From an uncultured Bacteroidales bacterium (GTDB taxonomy: Bacteria; Bacteroidota; Bacteroidia; Bacteroidales; UBA3663), in the NCBI GenBank assembly GCA_937899265.1, contig CALBPV010000078.1:1-49191 (forward strand): DNA of 49,191 bases, written 5' to 3'. The notes under the pieces are model-generated. The model ran no database searches. It saw only the letters and a program-made list of their open reading frames with translations, and was not told the origin of the DNA. A program made the translations under genes and the position numbers. Every line of letters starts with the position of its first letter. Positions within the stretch are counted from its first letter, which is position 1. Positions 24,089 to 32,050 of the stretch are shown one piece after another.

Positions 24089-25696
24089 TTACATTCTCTT
24101 GTACTTCTCACGGAACACATCATCGGGATTCCAGCCGCCGAAGAACCATGCGGGTGAGGAGTAGTGCTGGATGACTTCGTTGTCCTTGGGCATCTCCAGC
24201 CACTTGGCATAGGGATGACGGCAGGAATTGTCGATAATCTGTCCGTTCGACATCTTGGAGTTGTATTCCGCAAAGAAACAGGTGGGGGAGCAAATCACCG
24301 TCCATCCGCCGGGCTGGATGTTCTTGAGCACACAATTGAGGAGCACCATCTCGGCATTGGGATATTGCGGCATGTTGAGGCCGTTGGTACGTCCGAGGTC
24401 GGAGATGCCTGTGCCGAGCGACTGGAAGGTACACTCTTTGAGCACGAGTCCGTGACGGTTGGCATCGTTGTGAACCCAGCAGTAGGGACCGTTGTTGTTG
24501 AGCAGGAGGCAATCGTCGAGATAGAGCGCACCGAGGGTAGAAATCATGTCGTAGTTGCCGATGAGCTTGCTGTTCTTGATATAGACTTTGCCTCGGGCCA
24601 TAAGGGTAGAACGTCCGCCCTGGAGATTGCAGCCTTGTATCATGATGCGCTCGCCGTTGATCCACATGGCGGGAGTGTGCAAGTTGACATCGGGCTCATC
24701 GTTGGTGACCGACAGATTTTCGATGACGATGTCGGAACAGTTGTCGATGTGCATCACAGCGTTGCGGTTGGGGAAGGCACCGTCCTGTTCGGACGAACGG
24801 CTGCGAATGGGGGAGAGGTTGAAGGTATCGCTGTTGCGATAGTGGATAAGCGTCTTGTCGGCACCGGAGCCTACGAGACGCACATGGGTCTTGTTGCGGA
24901 AATAGATGAGCTCTTCATAGTCACCAGGAGCCACACGTATGATGATGGTGTCCTGACAGGAGTCGGGCAGATTCTCGAAGGCACCCTGAATGGTGGTGAA
25001 GTCTCCGTTGCCCTCGGGATCGACCGTATAGATGCCGCGTGCCACTCCCATCGCATTGCCGGCAGTGGAGAACGTCCATTTGTCCTCCTTGGTGACACCG
25101 TGCCACGAATCGCCTGCATTGTCGAGCACGCTCTTGTCGATGGTCACATAGTAGCGGTTCTTGTAGGTTATCATGTTGTGGTGCGGCTGGATAATCACTC
25201 GGTTGTTGTTGATGAGTACCGGATGGAAATGGAACCCGTCGGTGAATCCGCCGATAATGGAAATCTGGAACTGCGAGGAGTCGTTCTTCAAGCGCATATC
25301 CTTGGCTCGGGCGGCTTCCGATGAAGAAGGCGTGTCGGGCACGGTGTTGCGGTTGGTGGCAATGACGGAACGCGAATAATCGTAGGGATTCTCGATACGG
25401 TGATCGACCTGTGCCGAACGCGGTTTGGTGGTGGGGCCGTCGGGGATGGAGATGTCAATTTTGTCCACCAGCGTGTCGTTTATGGCATCATAGATGCAAA
25501 TCAGTCCGGATGCGCAGCGTGTGGGTGTCGTTCCTTCGGGAAAAACGATGACGAGACGTGTGTCCGGCTGCACATTGACGGCATTCTGCTCAGGATAGAC
25601 TTTCAGGTCGAATTTGTGCCGTTTGGCACAGGACCCCAATGTCAACACCAGACTTGCCACGAGGGAAATCTTAAGAGCATTCTTGAAGATAGGCAT
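24089..25696 (-). CDS. Pectinesterase-like lipoprotein
   Basis: The 535-residue protein has a lipoprotein signal (lipobox LGSC, Cys 23). An Ig-like (Big_5-type) domain covers residues about 28-85. A right-handed beta-helix of the pectinesterase family begins near GDFTTIQGAFENLP (about 231-244). In classical pectin methylesterases two Asp and one Arg are catalytic. The second Asp is kept (D383 in NYDMI) and so is the Arg (R436 in DLGRTN). However, the QDTL motif holding the first Asp reads RSTL here (362-365). Activity is therefore uncertain; it may bind pectin or act on another ester. The cell location is probably the outer membrane. ATG 25696 is chosen for the signal peptide. Confidence 0.85.
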   Translation of the reverse strand: MPIFKNALKISLVASLVLTLGSCAKRHKFDLKVYPEQNAVNVQPDTRLVIVFPEGTTPTRCASGLICIYDAINDTLVDKIDISIPDGPTTKPRSAQVDHRIENPYDYSRSVIATNRNTVPDTPSSSEAARAKDMRLKNDSSQFQISIIGGFTDGFHFHPVLINNNRVIIQPHHNMITYKNRYYVTIDKSVLDNAGDSWHGVTKEDKWTFSTAGNAMGVARGIYTVDPEGNGDFTTIQGAFENLPDSCQDTIIIRVAPGDYEELIYFRNKTHVRLVGSGADKTLIHYRNSDTFNLSPIRSRSSEQDGAFPNRNAVMHIDNCSDIVIENLSVTNDEPDVNLHTPAMWINGERIMIQGCNLQGGRSTLMARGKVYIKNSKLIGNYDMISTLGALYLDDCLLLNNNGPYCWVHNDANRHGLVLKECTFQSLGTGISDLGRTNGLNMPQYPNAEMVLLNCVLKNIQPGGWTVICSPTCFFAEYNSKMSNGQIIDNSCRHPYAKWLEMPKDNEVIQHYSSPAWFFGGWNPDDVFREKYKRM

Positions 25697-25715
25697 AGTT
25701 GAAAAGATGATAGAG

Positions 25716-27149
25716 TTATATGTAAATTGTTTGATAATCGTCGAATTTGAAATCTCTCTGCCACTTGTCGTCTCTCCAGGAGACGGAGAGCGCATGGAGC
25801 AGGAGCTGTCCGGAGGGCAGAAAGGCGGGAACAGGTTCGTTGCGACCGTAGAGGGCATCGCCCAAAATGGGATGTCCCAGTCCGCGTGGGTCGCTCAGGT
25901 GAAGACGCAACTGATGGGTGCGGCCTGTGAGCGGCGAGAGGGAGAGAAGGGTCGCCTCAGGGGTGGTGCGCAGCACATGGTAGCGTGAGACAGCCACCTT
26001 GCCCCACTGCCAGTCGATAGCCTGTCGCGGACGGTCCTCCGGATTGGGGCAAAGGGGGAGGGAAAGGAGCCCTTGTGACGAGGGAACCCGTCCGGCCACC
26101 CAGGCTCGGTAGGTTTTATGGACGGAACGCGAGAGCCAAAGCGCCTGTAACCGCCGGTGGGTAGCCGCCGATTTGGCCGCCACCAGAAGGCCGGAAGTGG
26201 CCATGTCGAGCCGGTGGACCAACATGGGTGCCTCGCACTCGGGATAACGCCTGAGCAGCCAACTCTCCACATCGGGCATCGAGCTGTCCTTGCCGGGCAC
26301 GGAAAGCATTCCCGGGGGTTTGGAGACCACAACAAGGTCGCTGTTCTCCCATACGATGCGGGGTTCCGCCTCCCGCAAAGGCTGTGCTTCGGGGACCCGA
26401 TAACGTCCGTCGAGCATGAAGCTGAGTACCGGTCCGCACTTCTCCATGCAGGAAGGATAGGCTGCCCCGTGGGCATGCGGTTCGCCGGGGGATGAAGCTC
26501 CGTACCAGAACTCGGCCAGATGAAGGGGCTTGAGTCCGTGCCCATGGGCATATTGCAGCAGTCTCGGTGCCGCACATTCTCCGGTACCTCCCGGAGGAAG
26601 TCCTCCGCGAAAACGATGGAAGATTTCTATGAGGTCCTGTCTTTCGCCTCGTGCGTTGAGCATGCGGAAACGGCGGAATATTTCCTGCTGGAGAGCCAGT
26701 GAACGGGTGTGCCGTTCTTCCCGGAGCGAAGCTATTTCTCCGCCCGCAGCCGAATGGTCTGCGGATTTGGGTTGTTCCCCGAGCATTTTCTCCAAAGAAC
26801 GTATTCGCCCGTTGATGTCCGTGATGCGGGCTTCTTCCAGGCGATAGAAGTCGTCGGGACGGTCGAGGTCGCAGACGGGAGGCACAAACCAGCGGTGAGC
26901 TTCTGAGTCGAGCGATGCGGTGCCCGAATAGGCTGTGAGGTAGCCTGTGCTACCTTCGGCATCTGCCACCAGCAGGATGCCTATCATTTTTCCCCGGGAA
27001 AACGTCTGTTCCCAGAGGGGGTGAAGCTGTATCTGATGCCACACCTCATCGCGAGCCTCCAGACAGAGGGGATGGGGCTGACATTGGAAGGGGCGAATAG
27101 GGTCGCTGCCCGTAGCAGCAACCCTATTATTTAAATAATGTATCAGCAA
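25716..27149 (-). CDS. RluA-family RNA pseudouridine synthase with N-terminal extension
   Basis: The C-terminal half (from about residue 270) is a RluA-type pseudouridine synthase. It has VVSKPPGMLSVPG and the motif HRLDMATSGLLVAAK with the catalytic Asp, then GRTHQLRLH and HPILGDALYG. The N-terminal 260 residues include a coiled-coil-like stretch and FSRGKMIGILLVADAEG, an extension typical of a Bacteroidota subgroup. The RNA target is unknown. No ATG lies near the expected start. TTG 27149, overlapping the rhaD stop, gives the family N-terminus (PHPLCLEA follows); CTG 27146 is an alternative. The frame is open to 27242 inside rhaD. Confidence 0.85.
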   Translation of the reverse strand: MLIHYLNNRVAATGSDPIRPFQCQPHPLCLEARDEVWHQIQLHPLWEQTFSRGKMIGILLVADAEGSTGYLTAYSGTASLDSEAHRWFVPPVCDLDRPDDFYRLEEARITDINGRIRSLEKMLGEQPKSADHSAAGGEIASLREERHTRSLALQQEIFRRFRMLNARGERQDLIEIFHRFRGGLPPGGTGECAAPRLLQYAHGHGLKPLHLAEFWYGASSPGEPHAHGAAYPSCMEKCGPVLSFMLDGRYRVPEAQPLREAEPRIVWENSDLVVVSKPPGMLSVPGKDSSMPDVESWLLRRYPECEAPMLVHRLDMATSGLLVAAKSAATHRRLQALWLSRSVHKTYRAWVAGRVPSSQGLLSLPLCPNPEDRPRQAIDWQWGKVAVSRYHVLRTTPEATLLSLSPLTGRTHQLRLHLSDPRGLGHPILGDALYGRNEPVPAFLPSGQLLLHALSVSWRDDKWQRDFKFDDYQTIYI

Positions 27150-27961
27150 GGACGCTTCTTGGGAAGGTTGAACACATCCTGTACTTCCTTCATGGCCTCG
27201 TCGGTCATGCCGTCGGGCTCGGAACCCATGTTGCGGGCGCACATGTAGATGTTGGCGGCTTTGCAGAGCACATCGGTTTGGTCGAAGGCATCCATGATGT
27301 CAAGGCCTACGGCTACCGTGCCGTGTTTCTCCCAGAGCACCACATCGTGCGTCTTGATGGCCTCGAGGGTGGCATCGGCCAATTCGATACTGCCGGGCAG
27401 GGCGTAGGGTACGATGCCTATTCCGAGGGGAGCGAAGGCCAGTGTCTCGGGTATCATGCTCCACAGTACCTTGGTCATCGTGTCGCCCTTGAGGAACCGC
27501 TTGATGTGGCTCATGGCCACGAGTTCGATGGGATGGGTGTGGAGTGTGGCTTTGTATTTCGAGCCGGTCTCGAGCAGATAGTTTTGGAGGGCTAGGTGGC
27601 TCGGGAGCTCTGAGGTGGGGAGTACCGGTTCGTCGGCGATGATTTCATAGCTTGCGCAGTCGTCGCAGATGCGAATCACCGAACCGTTCTGCATGGGCCA
27701 GCGTGCCAGATCGCGCATGCGTTTGCCGGTTCCCTTCACATAGAAATACTTGCCTTTGAGGTAGGGCAGCACCTTGCCGATTTTCATGACGGGGGCGATG
27801 GCGGGCATAGCCTTGATTTCGTCATCCACAAACTCGGTTATGTTGACAGTGATGTTGCCGCCGTTACGCTCGGCCCAACCTTTCTGCCAGAGATAGCCGG
27901 TCACTTCGGCCACTTTGTAAACCTCGGCGGTGAGGCCGGGGCGGTTGTCTAAGATTGACAT
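27143..27961 (-). CDS. rhaD: L-rhamnulose-1-phosphate aldolase
   Basis: RhaD splits L-rhamnulose 1-phosphate into dihydroxyacetone phosphate and L-lactaldehyde. The 272-residue protein belongs to the class II zinc aldolase family. It has GWAERNGGNI near the N-terminus, the zinc pair in LHTHPIELVAMSH and a further metal His in WEKHGTVAVG. Length equals E. coli RhaD within a few residues. It lies 25 bp after rhaT and overlaps the start of the pseudouridine synthase, so it is the third gene of the rhamnose transcription unit. Confidence 0.93.
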   Translation of the reverse strand: MSILDNRPGLTAEVYKVAEVTGYLWQKGWAERNGGNITVNITEFVDDEIKAMPAIAPVMKIGKVLPYLKGKYFYVKGTGKRMRDLARWPMQNGSVIRICDDCASYEIIADEPVLPTSELPSHLALQNYLLETGSKYKATLHTHPIELVAMSHIKRFLKGDTMTKVLWSMIPETLAFAPLGIGIVPYALPGSIELADATLEAIKTHDVVLWEKHGTVAVGLDIMDAFDQTDVLCKAANIYMCARNMGSEPDGMTDEAMKEVQDVFNLPKKRPC

Positions 27962-27986
27962 AGTTGAAATAGTTTTTGTAAAGTTA

Positions 27987-29033
27987 TTATGCTAACAGCT
28001 GAGGAATAAACGTGGAAATGATGAGGATGATGATGCCGCAGATGAGCACATATATCGTCTTTTTGGAACACCCCTTCCACTCTTTGAGGATGATGCCCCA
28101 AACGTTCGAGAAGACCACATTCAAAGCCATGAGGATGCAGAACGACAACGTCATGAGCGTGGGCGAGTCGGTGAGGAAGCCCTTGCCGAGACTGAGTCCG
28201 AAGAACTGGCTGTACCAGAGAGCGCCGGCAATGGCGCAGAAGAGAAGGTTGTTGCCCCATACGGCTCCTTTCTTGTAGTCACCCCACGTCCGGTTGGCCT
28301 GATTCTGATAGAAGCAATAGACGGCGTTGGTGAGGAACCCGCCCAAGGTTACAAGGAAGGTGGCGGGCAGCGTCTGGAACATGGGAGCGACGGCACCCCA
28401 TTCGGCGGGAGCAACGATGACCTTGCCGAATTCAAGACCGACATTGAAACAGCCGCTCATGAAGCCGGCCAGTAGGGCGATGGCCAATCCTTTGGGGAAA
28501 TTGAAGTCCTTGACGGCAGCTTTCTTCTCCTCTTCGGAGAGGGAAGCCGATTTCATGCCGCCGGCGATGCCGATGACAGCAATGCCTACGAGGGTGACAA
28601 CCACACCGATGATAACTGCGAAGGTGAGCGATTCAAGCGCATTGAGCTCGGGGAAGAAAATGTTGAGCAAGACAGGCCCCATGACGGTGCCGAGACCGGC
28701 GCAGGTGCCGAGAGCGATACTTTGGCCGAGAGCCACGCCCAGATAGCGCATGGAAAGACCGAAGGTGAGACCGCCCACACCCCAGAGGATGCCGAAGATG
28801 ATGGTCATCCAGAGGCTGAACGAATCAGCCTGGGCAAAGAGGTCGAAAATACTGTGTCCCGAAGGAACTGCGAGCAGAGCACCGAGGAAGGGGAATACCA
28901 ACCACGCAAAGACTCCCTGAATAATCCAGTAAGACTCCCACGACCAATCTTTGATTTTGTTGATAGGCACGTAGCAGGAACTCTGGCAGAAGGCACCGAT
29001 GGCGATGATTAAAAGTCCGATGACTATATCCAT
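27987..29033 (-). CDS. rhaT: L-rhamnose/H+ symporter
   Basis: The 348-residue protein has about ten membrane helices and the RhaT start (GLLIIAIGAFCQSSCYVPINKIKDWSWESYW). RhaT brings L-rhamnose across the inner membrane with protons. Motifs such as GVGGLTFGLSMRYLGVALGQS support the assignment. The gene follows rhaB after 77 bp that contain an intercistronic hairpin. Confidence 0.93.
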   Translation of the reverse strand: MDIVIGLLIIAIGAFCQSSCYVPINKIKDWSWESYWIIQGVFAWLVFPFLGALLAVPSGHSIFDLFAQADSFSLWMTIIFGILWGVGGLTFGLSMRYLGVALGQSIALGTCAGLGTVMGPVLLNIFFPELNALESLTFAVIIGVVVTLVGIAVIGIAGGMKSASLSEEEKKAAVKDFNFPKGLAIALLAGFMSGCFNVGLEFGKVIVAPAEWGAVAPMFQTLPATFLVTLGGFLTNAVYCFYQNQANRTWGDYKKGAVWGNNLLFCAIAGALWYSQFFGLSLGKGFLTDSPTLMTLSFCILMALNVVFSNVWGIILKEWKGCSKKTIYVLICGIIILIISTFIPQLLA

Positions 29034-29079
29034 ACAGAGGATGTTTTATTGGAAAGAGTTATTAATATAATAAAGGTGT

Positions 29080-29106
29080 AGAGGTCCAAGCCGGGCTTGA
29101 ACCTCT
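29080..29106 (-). promoter_or_regulatory. Intercistronic hairpin between rhaB and rhaT
   Basis: AGAGGT 29080-29085 pairs with ACCTCT 29101-29106. After one mismatch CAAGC 29087-29091 pairs with GCTTG 29095-29099 around a 3-nt loop. No T-tract follows on the minus strand. It may protect or process mRNA and set different levels of rhaB and rhaT. Confidence 0.5.
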
Positions 29107-29110
29107 GAAA

Positions 29111-30577
29111 TCAGAAGCAAAGTTTCTCGAACTTCTCGTATGCTGCAGACCATGCGGCTGTGTCCTGAGGTTCGAAACGCTTGAGAGGCGTGGCTTTAGA
29201 GATGAGCTGGCGCATCTCGGTGATGTCCTTGACGAGACCGATGGCCTTGAACTGCATCATGATGTTGCCGATGGCCGTGGCTTCGGTGGGACCGGCAAGC
29301 ACGGGTGCGCCGATGGCATTGGCCGTCCATTGGTCGAGGAGTTCGTTCTGGCAGCCGCCGCCGATGATGTGGAGCACGTCGAGCGGGAAGGGAGCCATTT
29401 CGCGGAGCCAGCCGAAGACCATGCGATAGCGCAGCGCCAGACTCTCCATAATGGTACGAGCCACCTGGGCATCGTCCTCGGGCTTGGCGATGCCGTGACG
29501 TTCGCAGAACTCGCCGATGGCTTCCAACATCGAGGGAGGATTGGCAAAACAGGGATCGTCCGGATTAATCATCGAGTGGAAGGCTGGAGCCGAGGTTTCC
29601 ATTTGGCCCAGGGTCTTGAAGTCGTAGTCCTTGCCCGCCTTCTTCCATTCCTTGCGGCATTGTTCCAAGATCCACATGCCCGTGATGTTCTTGAGGAAAC
29701 GTGTGGTGCCCTCAATACCGCCTTCGTTGGTGAAATTGAGTTCCGCAGAACGTTCGGTGATGATGGGATCCTTGGTTTCGATGCCCATCAGCGACCAAGT
29801 GCCCGACGAAAGGTAGGCAAACTTCTCGTCACGGGCGGGCACGGAAGCAACCGCCGAACCCGTGTCGTGGCCGGCAATGGCGATGACCGGGATGTCGTAT
29901 TTGAAAGGAGCCACCTCCTTCTTGAGGTTGCCGATGACCTTGCCTGGCATCACGATGGGCGGGAAGCAGTTGATGTCGGCACCTGCAGCTTCGATGAGCT
30001 CACGGTCGATTTGTTTCGTCACGGGGTCGAGGAACTGCGATGTGGAGAGAACGGTGTATTCGCATACCTTCTCGCCCGTGAGGAGATAGCTGATATAGTC
30101 GGGGATGAACAGATAACACTTGGCTTTCTTCATCGGCTCGAACCCTTCTTTGTGGCAGGCATAGAGTTGGAAGAGCGTGTTGAAATTGAGGAACTGAATA
30201 CCTGTCTTCTTATAGACCGTTTCTCGGGGAATGATGCGCGTAAATTCGGCAATGGCCGTATCGGTGTAGGGGTCACGGTAGGCACGGGGCTCGCTGAGGG
30301 TCTGTCCCTTCTCGTCGAGGAAGACGATATCTACGCCCCAGGTATCGACACCGATGGCCTGGATATGGATGTCATCCTTGGCGGCAAGCTCATTGAGGCC
30401 GGCTTTGATTTCGCCGAACAGCGTTTCGAGACTCCAATAAAACTTGCCGTCCTTCTCCTGGATGGCATTCGGGAAACGGCGTACCTCCTCGGTTTCGAGT
30501 ACTCCGTTGACGAGACCTGCAAGAATCAAGCGACCGCTTGTGGCACCGAGGTCAATGGCTAAAACACATTCTTTCAT
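29111..30577 (-). CDS. rhaB: L-rhamnulokinase
   Basis: RhaB phosphorylates L-rhamnulose at O1. The 488-residue FGGY-type sugar kinase starts VLAIDLGATSGRLILAGL. It shows GVDTWGVDIVFLD, IAGHDTGSAVASVPA and LSSGTWSLMG, matching rhamnulokinases rather than xylulo- or glycerol kinases. The ATG at 30577 heads the rhaB-rhaT-rhaD unit. Rhamnose isomerase, which should supply its substrate, is not in the window. Confidence 0.93.
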   Translation of the reverse strand: MKECVLAIDLGATSGRLILAGLVNGVLETEEVRRFPNAIQEKDGKFYWSLETLFGEIKAGLNELAAKDDIHIQAIGVDTWGVDIVFLDEKGQTLSEPRAYRDPYTDTAIAEFTRIIPRETVYKKTGIQFLNFNTLFQLYACHKEGFEPMKKAKCYLFIPDYISYLLTGEKVCEYTVLSTSQFLDPVTKQIDRELIEAAGADINCFPPIVMPGKVIGNLKKEVAPFKYDIPVIAIAGHDTGSAVASVPARDEKFAYLSSGTWSLMGIETKDPIITERSAELNFTNEGGIEGTTRFLKNITGMWILEQCRKEWKKAGKDYDFKTLGQMETSAPAFHSMINPDDPCFANPPSMLEAIGEFCERHGIAKPEDDAQVARTIMESLALRYRMVFGWLREMAPFPLDVLHIIGGGCQNELLDQWTANAIGAPVLAGPTEATAIGNIMMQFKAIGLVKDITEMRQLISKATPLKRFEPQDTAAWSAAYEKFEKLCF

Positions 30578-30964
30578 TTTTTTTCAGGAAGCACAGAGAG
30601 CTTCAAGTTAAGTTTGCTAAATAGGTTTATAATAAAAAATTATGCTGCGAATATAAGAAAATTTTTTGGAAAATACCAAATTTTGTTCAGCCAAAAAAGC
30701 AAAAACCGCGATTTTTCTTCGTTAAATGTGTTTTTTGGCATGTTTTTGACCCCTTTTTCCCGTATTTTTTTCCTCCCGTTTTGACTTTGTGTAATCTCTA
30801 ACTTATCTCTCACTTAAAAGTAAACCACACATTCTAATCTAAAAGTGTAACACTAAGCCCTCCGTCTCCGCTGCCTCTGAAGGGGGCACACAATTGCGAT
30901 TCCTGTGGAGCCTTCAATGACACTGAATCTCCAATGACCGGTTTGTGATAAAATCTCGGGGAGG
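30578..30964. other. rhaB upstream region and lptG downstream region
   Basis: This 387-bp AT-rich stretch contains the rhaB promoter (30648-30680, minus strand) and its leader of about 65 nt. Near 30813-30853 are two similar blocks, AAAAGT followed by ACAC, that might be regulator sites. Close to lptG a TCATTG-AAG motif is loosely repeated. No gene and no clear lptG terminator were found. Confidence 0.45.
30648..30680 (-). promoter_or_regulatory. Probable promoter of the rhaBTD unit
   Basis: On the minus strand TTTG (30680-30677) is followed after 21 bp by TATATTCG (30655-30648), one mismatch from the -7 consensus. A weakened -7 box fits an activator-dependent sugar operon; the activator gene is not visible in this window. 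Confidence 0.5.
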
Positions 30965-32041
30965 TTATTTCGGGGCTTTGTAGAAATAGAGCCAGAGGGC
31001 GATGGCTGCAAAGACGAGGTTGGGGAGCCAGACGGCGAGGAGGACGGGCATGTCGCCGGAGACGGCGAAGGAGGAGGAAACGGTCTGGAAGAGTATATAT
31101 ACAAAGGAGAGGACGAGACCGATGCCGATGTTGATGCCCATGCCGCCGCGCACCTTTTTGGACGAAAGGGAGGCGCCCATGAGGGTGAGGATGAAGGCAG
31201 CTGCAACGGCTGCAATACGTTTGTGGAATTCTATCTGATAGGGTTGGATGTTGCCCACGCCGCGTGCTTCCTGTCGCTGGATGTAAGAGTGGAGTTTGGG
31301 CAAGGTCATCTTCTCGAAGTCGTTGTATTCCATGATGATGTCCTCAGGAGCCACCATGACAACAGTGTCGAGGGTAGCTCCCGAACGGAGGGTTTCTCCG
31401 TGGTCGTTGATTTCGCGTATCTGGTAGTTGGTGAGCTGCCAATGGTAGTCACCCTTCCAGGCAGCGCGGTCGGCTGTGAGTCGCGAGACGAGTTTTTTGT
31501 TCTCGAAACGTTCGAGGGCGAATTTGTTGCCCGTGCTCTTGCGGGCATCGAAGTGGTAGAAGAAGGCGACCACATCGGGCTCGACCATGAACTGGTTGTT
31601 CTTGACGATTTTGACGGTGCGGTCCTTGTAGTATTTGTTCTGGAAATCGAGGCGTTTCACATTGGCCTGCGGTATCACAAAGCTGTTGAGCAAGAAGGTG
31701 AGCAGGGCAATGACACCTGCCGACATCATGTAGGGACGCAGCAGACGCGGGAAGGAGACACCCGAGGAGAGCATGGCGATGATTTCGCTGTTGCCTGCCA
31801 ACTTGGATGTGAAGAATATCACAGCCACGAAGACAAAGAGGGGCGAGAAGAGATTGGCAAAGTAGGGAATGTAGTTGAGGTAGTAGTCGAACACGATGGC
31901 CTGCCACGGAGCGGCGTGCTCCGCGAAATTGTCCATCTTTTCGTTGTAGTCCAACGATACGGCGATAGACAATATCAACAGGATCGTGAAGAAATACGTC
32001 CCGAGGAATTTCTTGATGATATACCAATCGAGTTTTTTCAT
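30965..32041 (-). CDS. LptF/LptG-family permease (lipopolysaccharide export)
   Basis: The 358-residue protein is a YjgP/YjgQ family membrane protein: three N-terminal and three C-terminal membrane helices around a periplasmic beta-jellyroll (residues about 125-265). The start MKKLDWYIIKKFLGTYFFTILLI and the segment LSSGVSFPRLLRPY are characteristic. Such proteins pair with LptB to extract LPS or lipooligosaccharide from the inner membrane. It resembles LptG more than LptF, but the two are hard to tell apart here. It starts 9 bp after typA. Confidence 0.9.
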   Translation of the reverse strand: MKKLDWYIIKKFLGTYFFTILLILSIAVSLDYNEKMDNFAEHAAPWQAIVFDYYLNYIPYFANLFSPLFVFVAVIFFTSKLAGNSEIIAMLSSGVSFPRLLRPYMMSAGVIALLTFLLNSFVIPQANVKRLDFQNKYYKDRTVKIVKNNQFMVEPDVVAFFYHFDARKSTGNKFALERFENKKLVSRLTADRAAWKGDYHWQLTNYQIREINDHGETLRSGATLDTVVMVAPEDIIMEYNDFEKMTLPKLHSYIQRQEARGVGNIQPYQIEFHKRIAAVAAAFILTLMGASLSSKKVRGGMGINIGIGLVLSFVYILFQTVSSSFAVSGDMPVLLAVWLPNLVFAAIALWLYFYKAPK

Positions 32042-32050
32042 CGGCAGGGA

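Noticed and set aside
29111..30577. L-fuculokinase as an alternative for the sugar kinase
   Set aside because: The start, the GTWSLMG motif and the adjacent RhaT and RhaD fit rhamnulokinase.
30853..31215. A Ser/Pro-rich 120-codon minus-strand frame overlapping lptG
   Set aside because: It is an out-of-frame reading of lptG plus the intergenic region.
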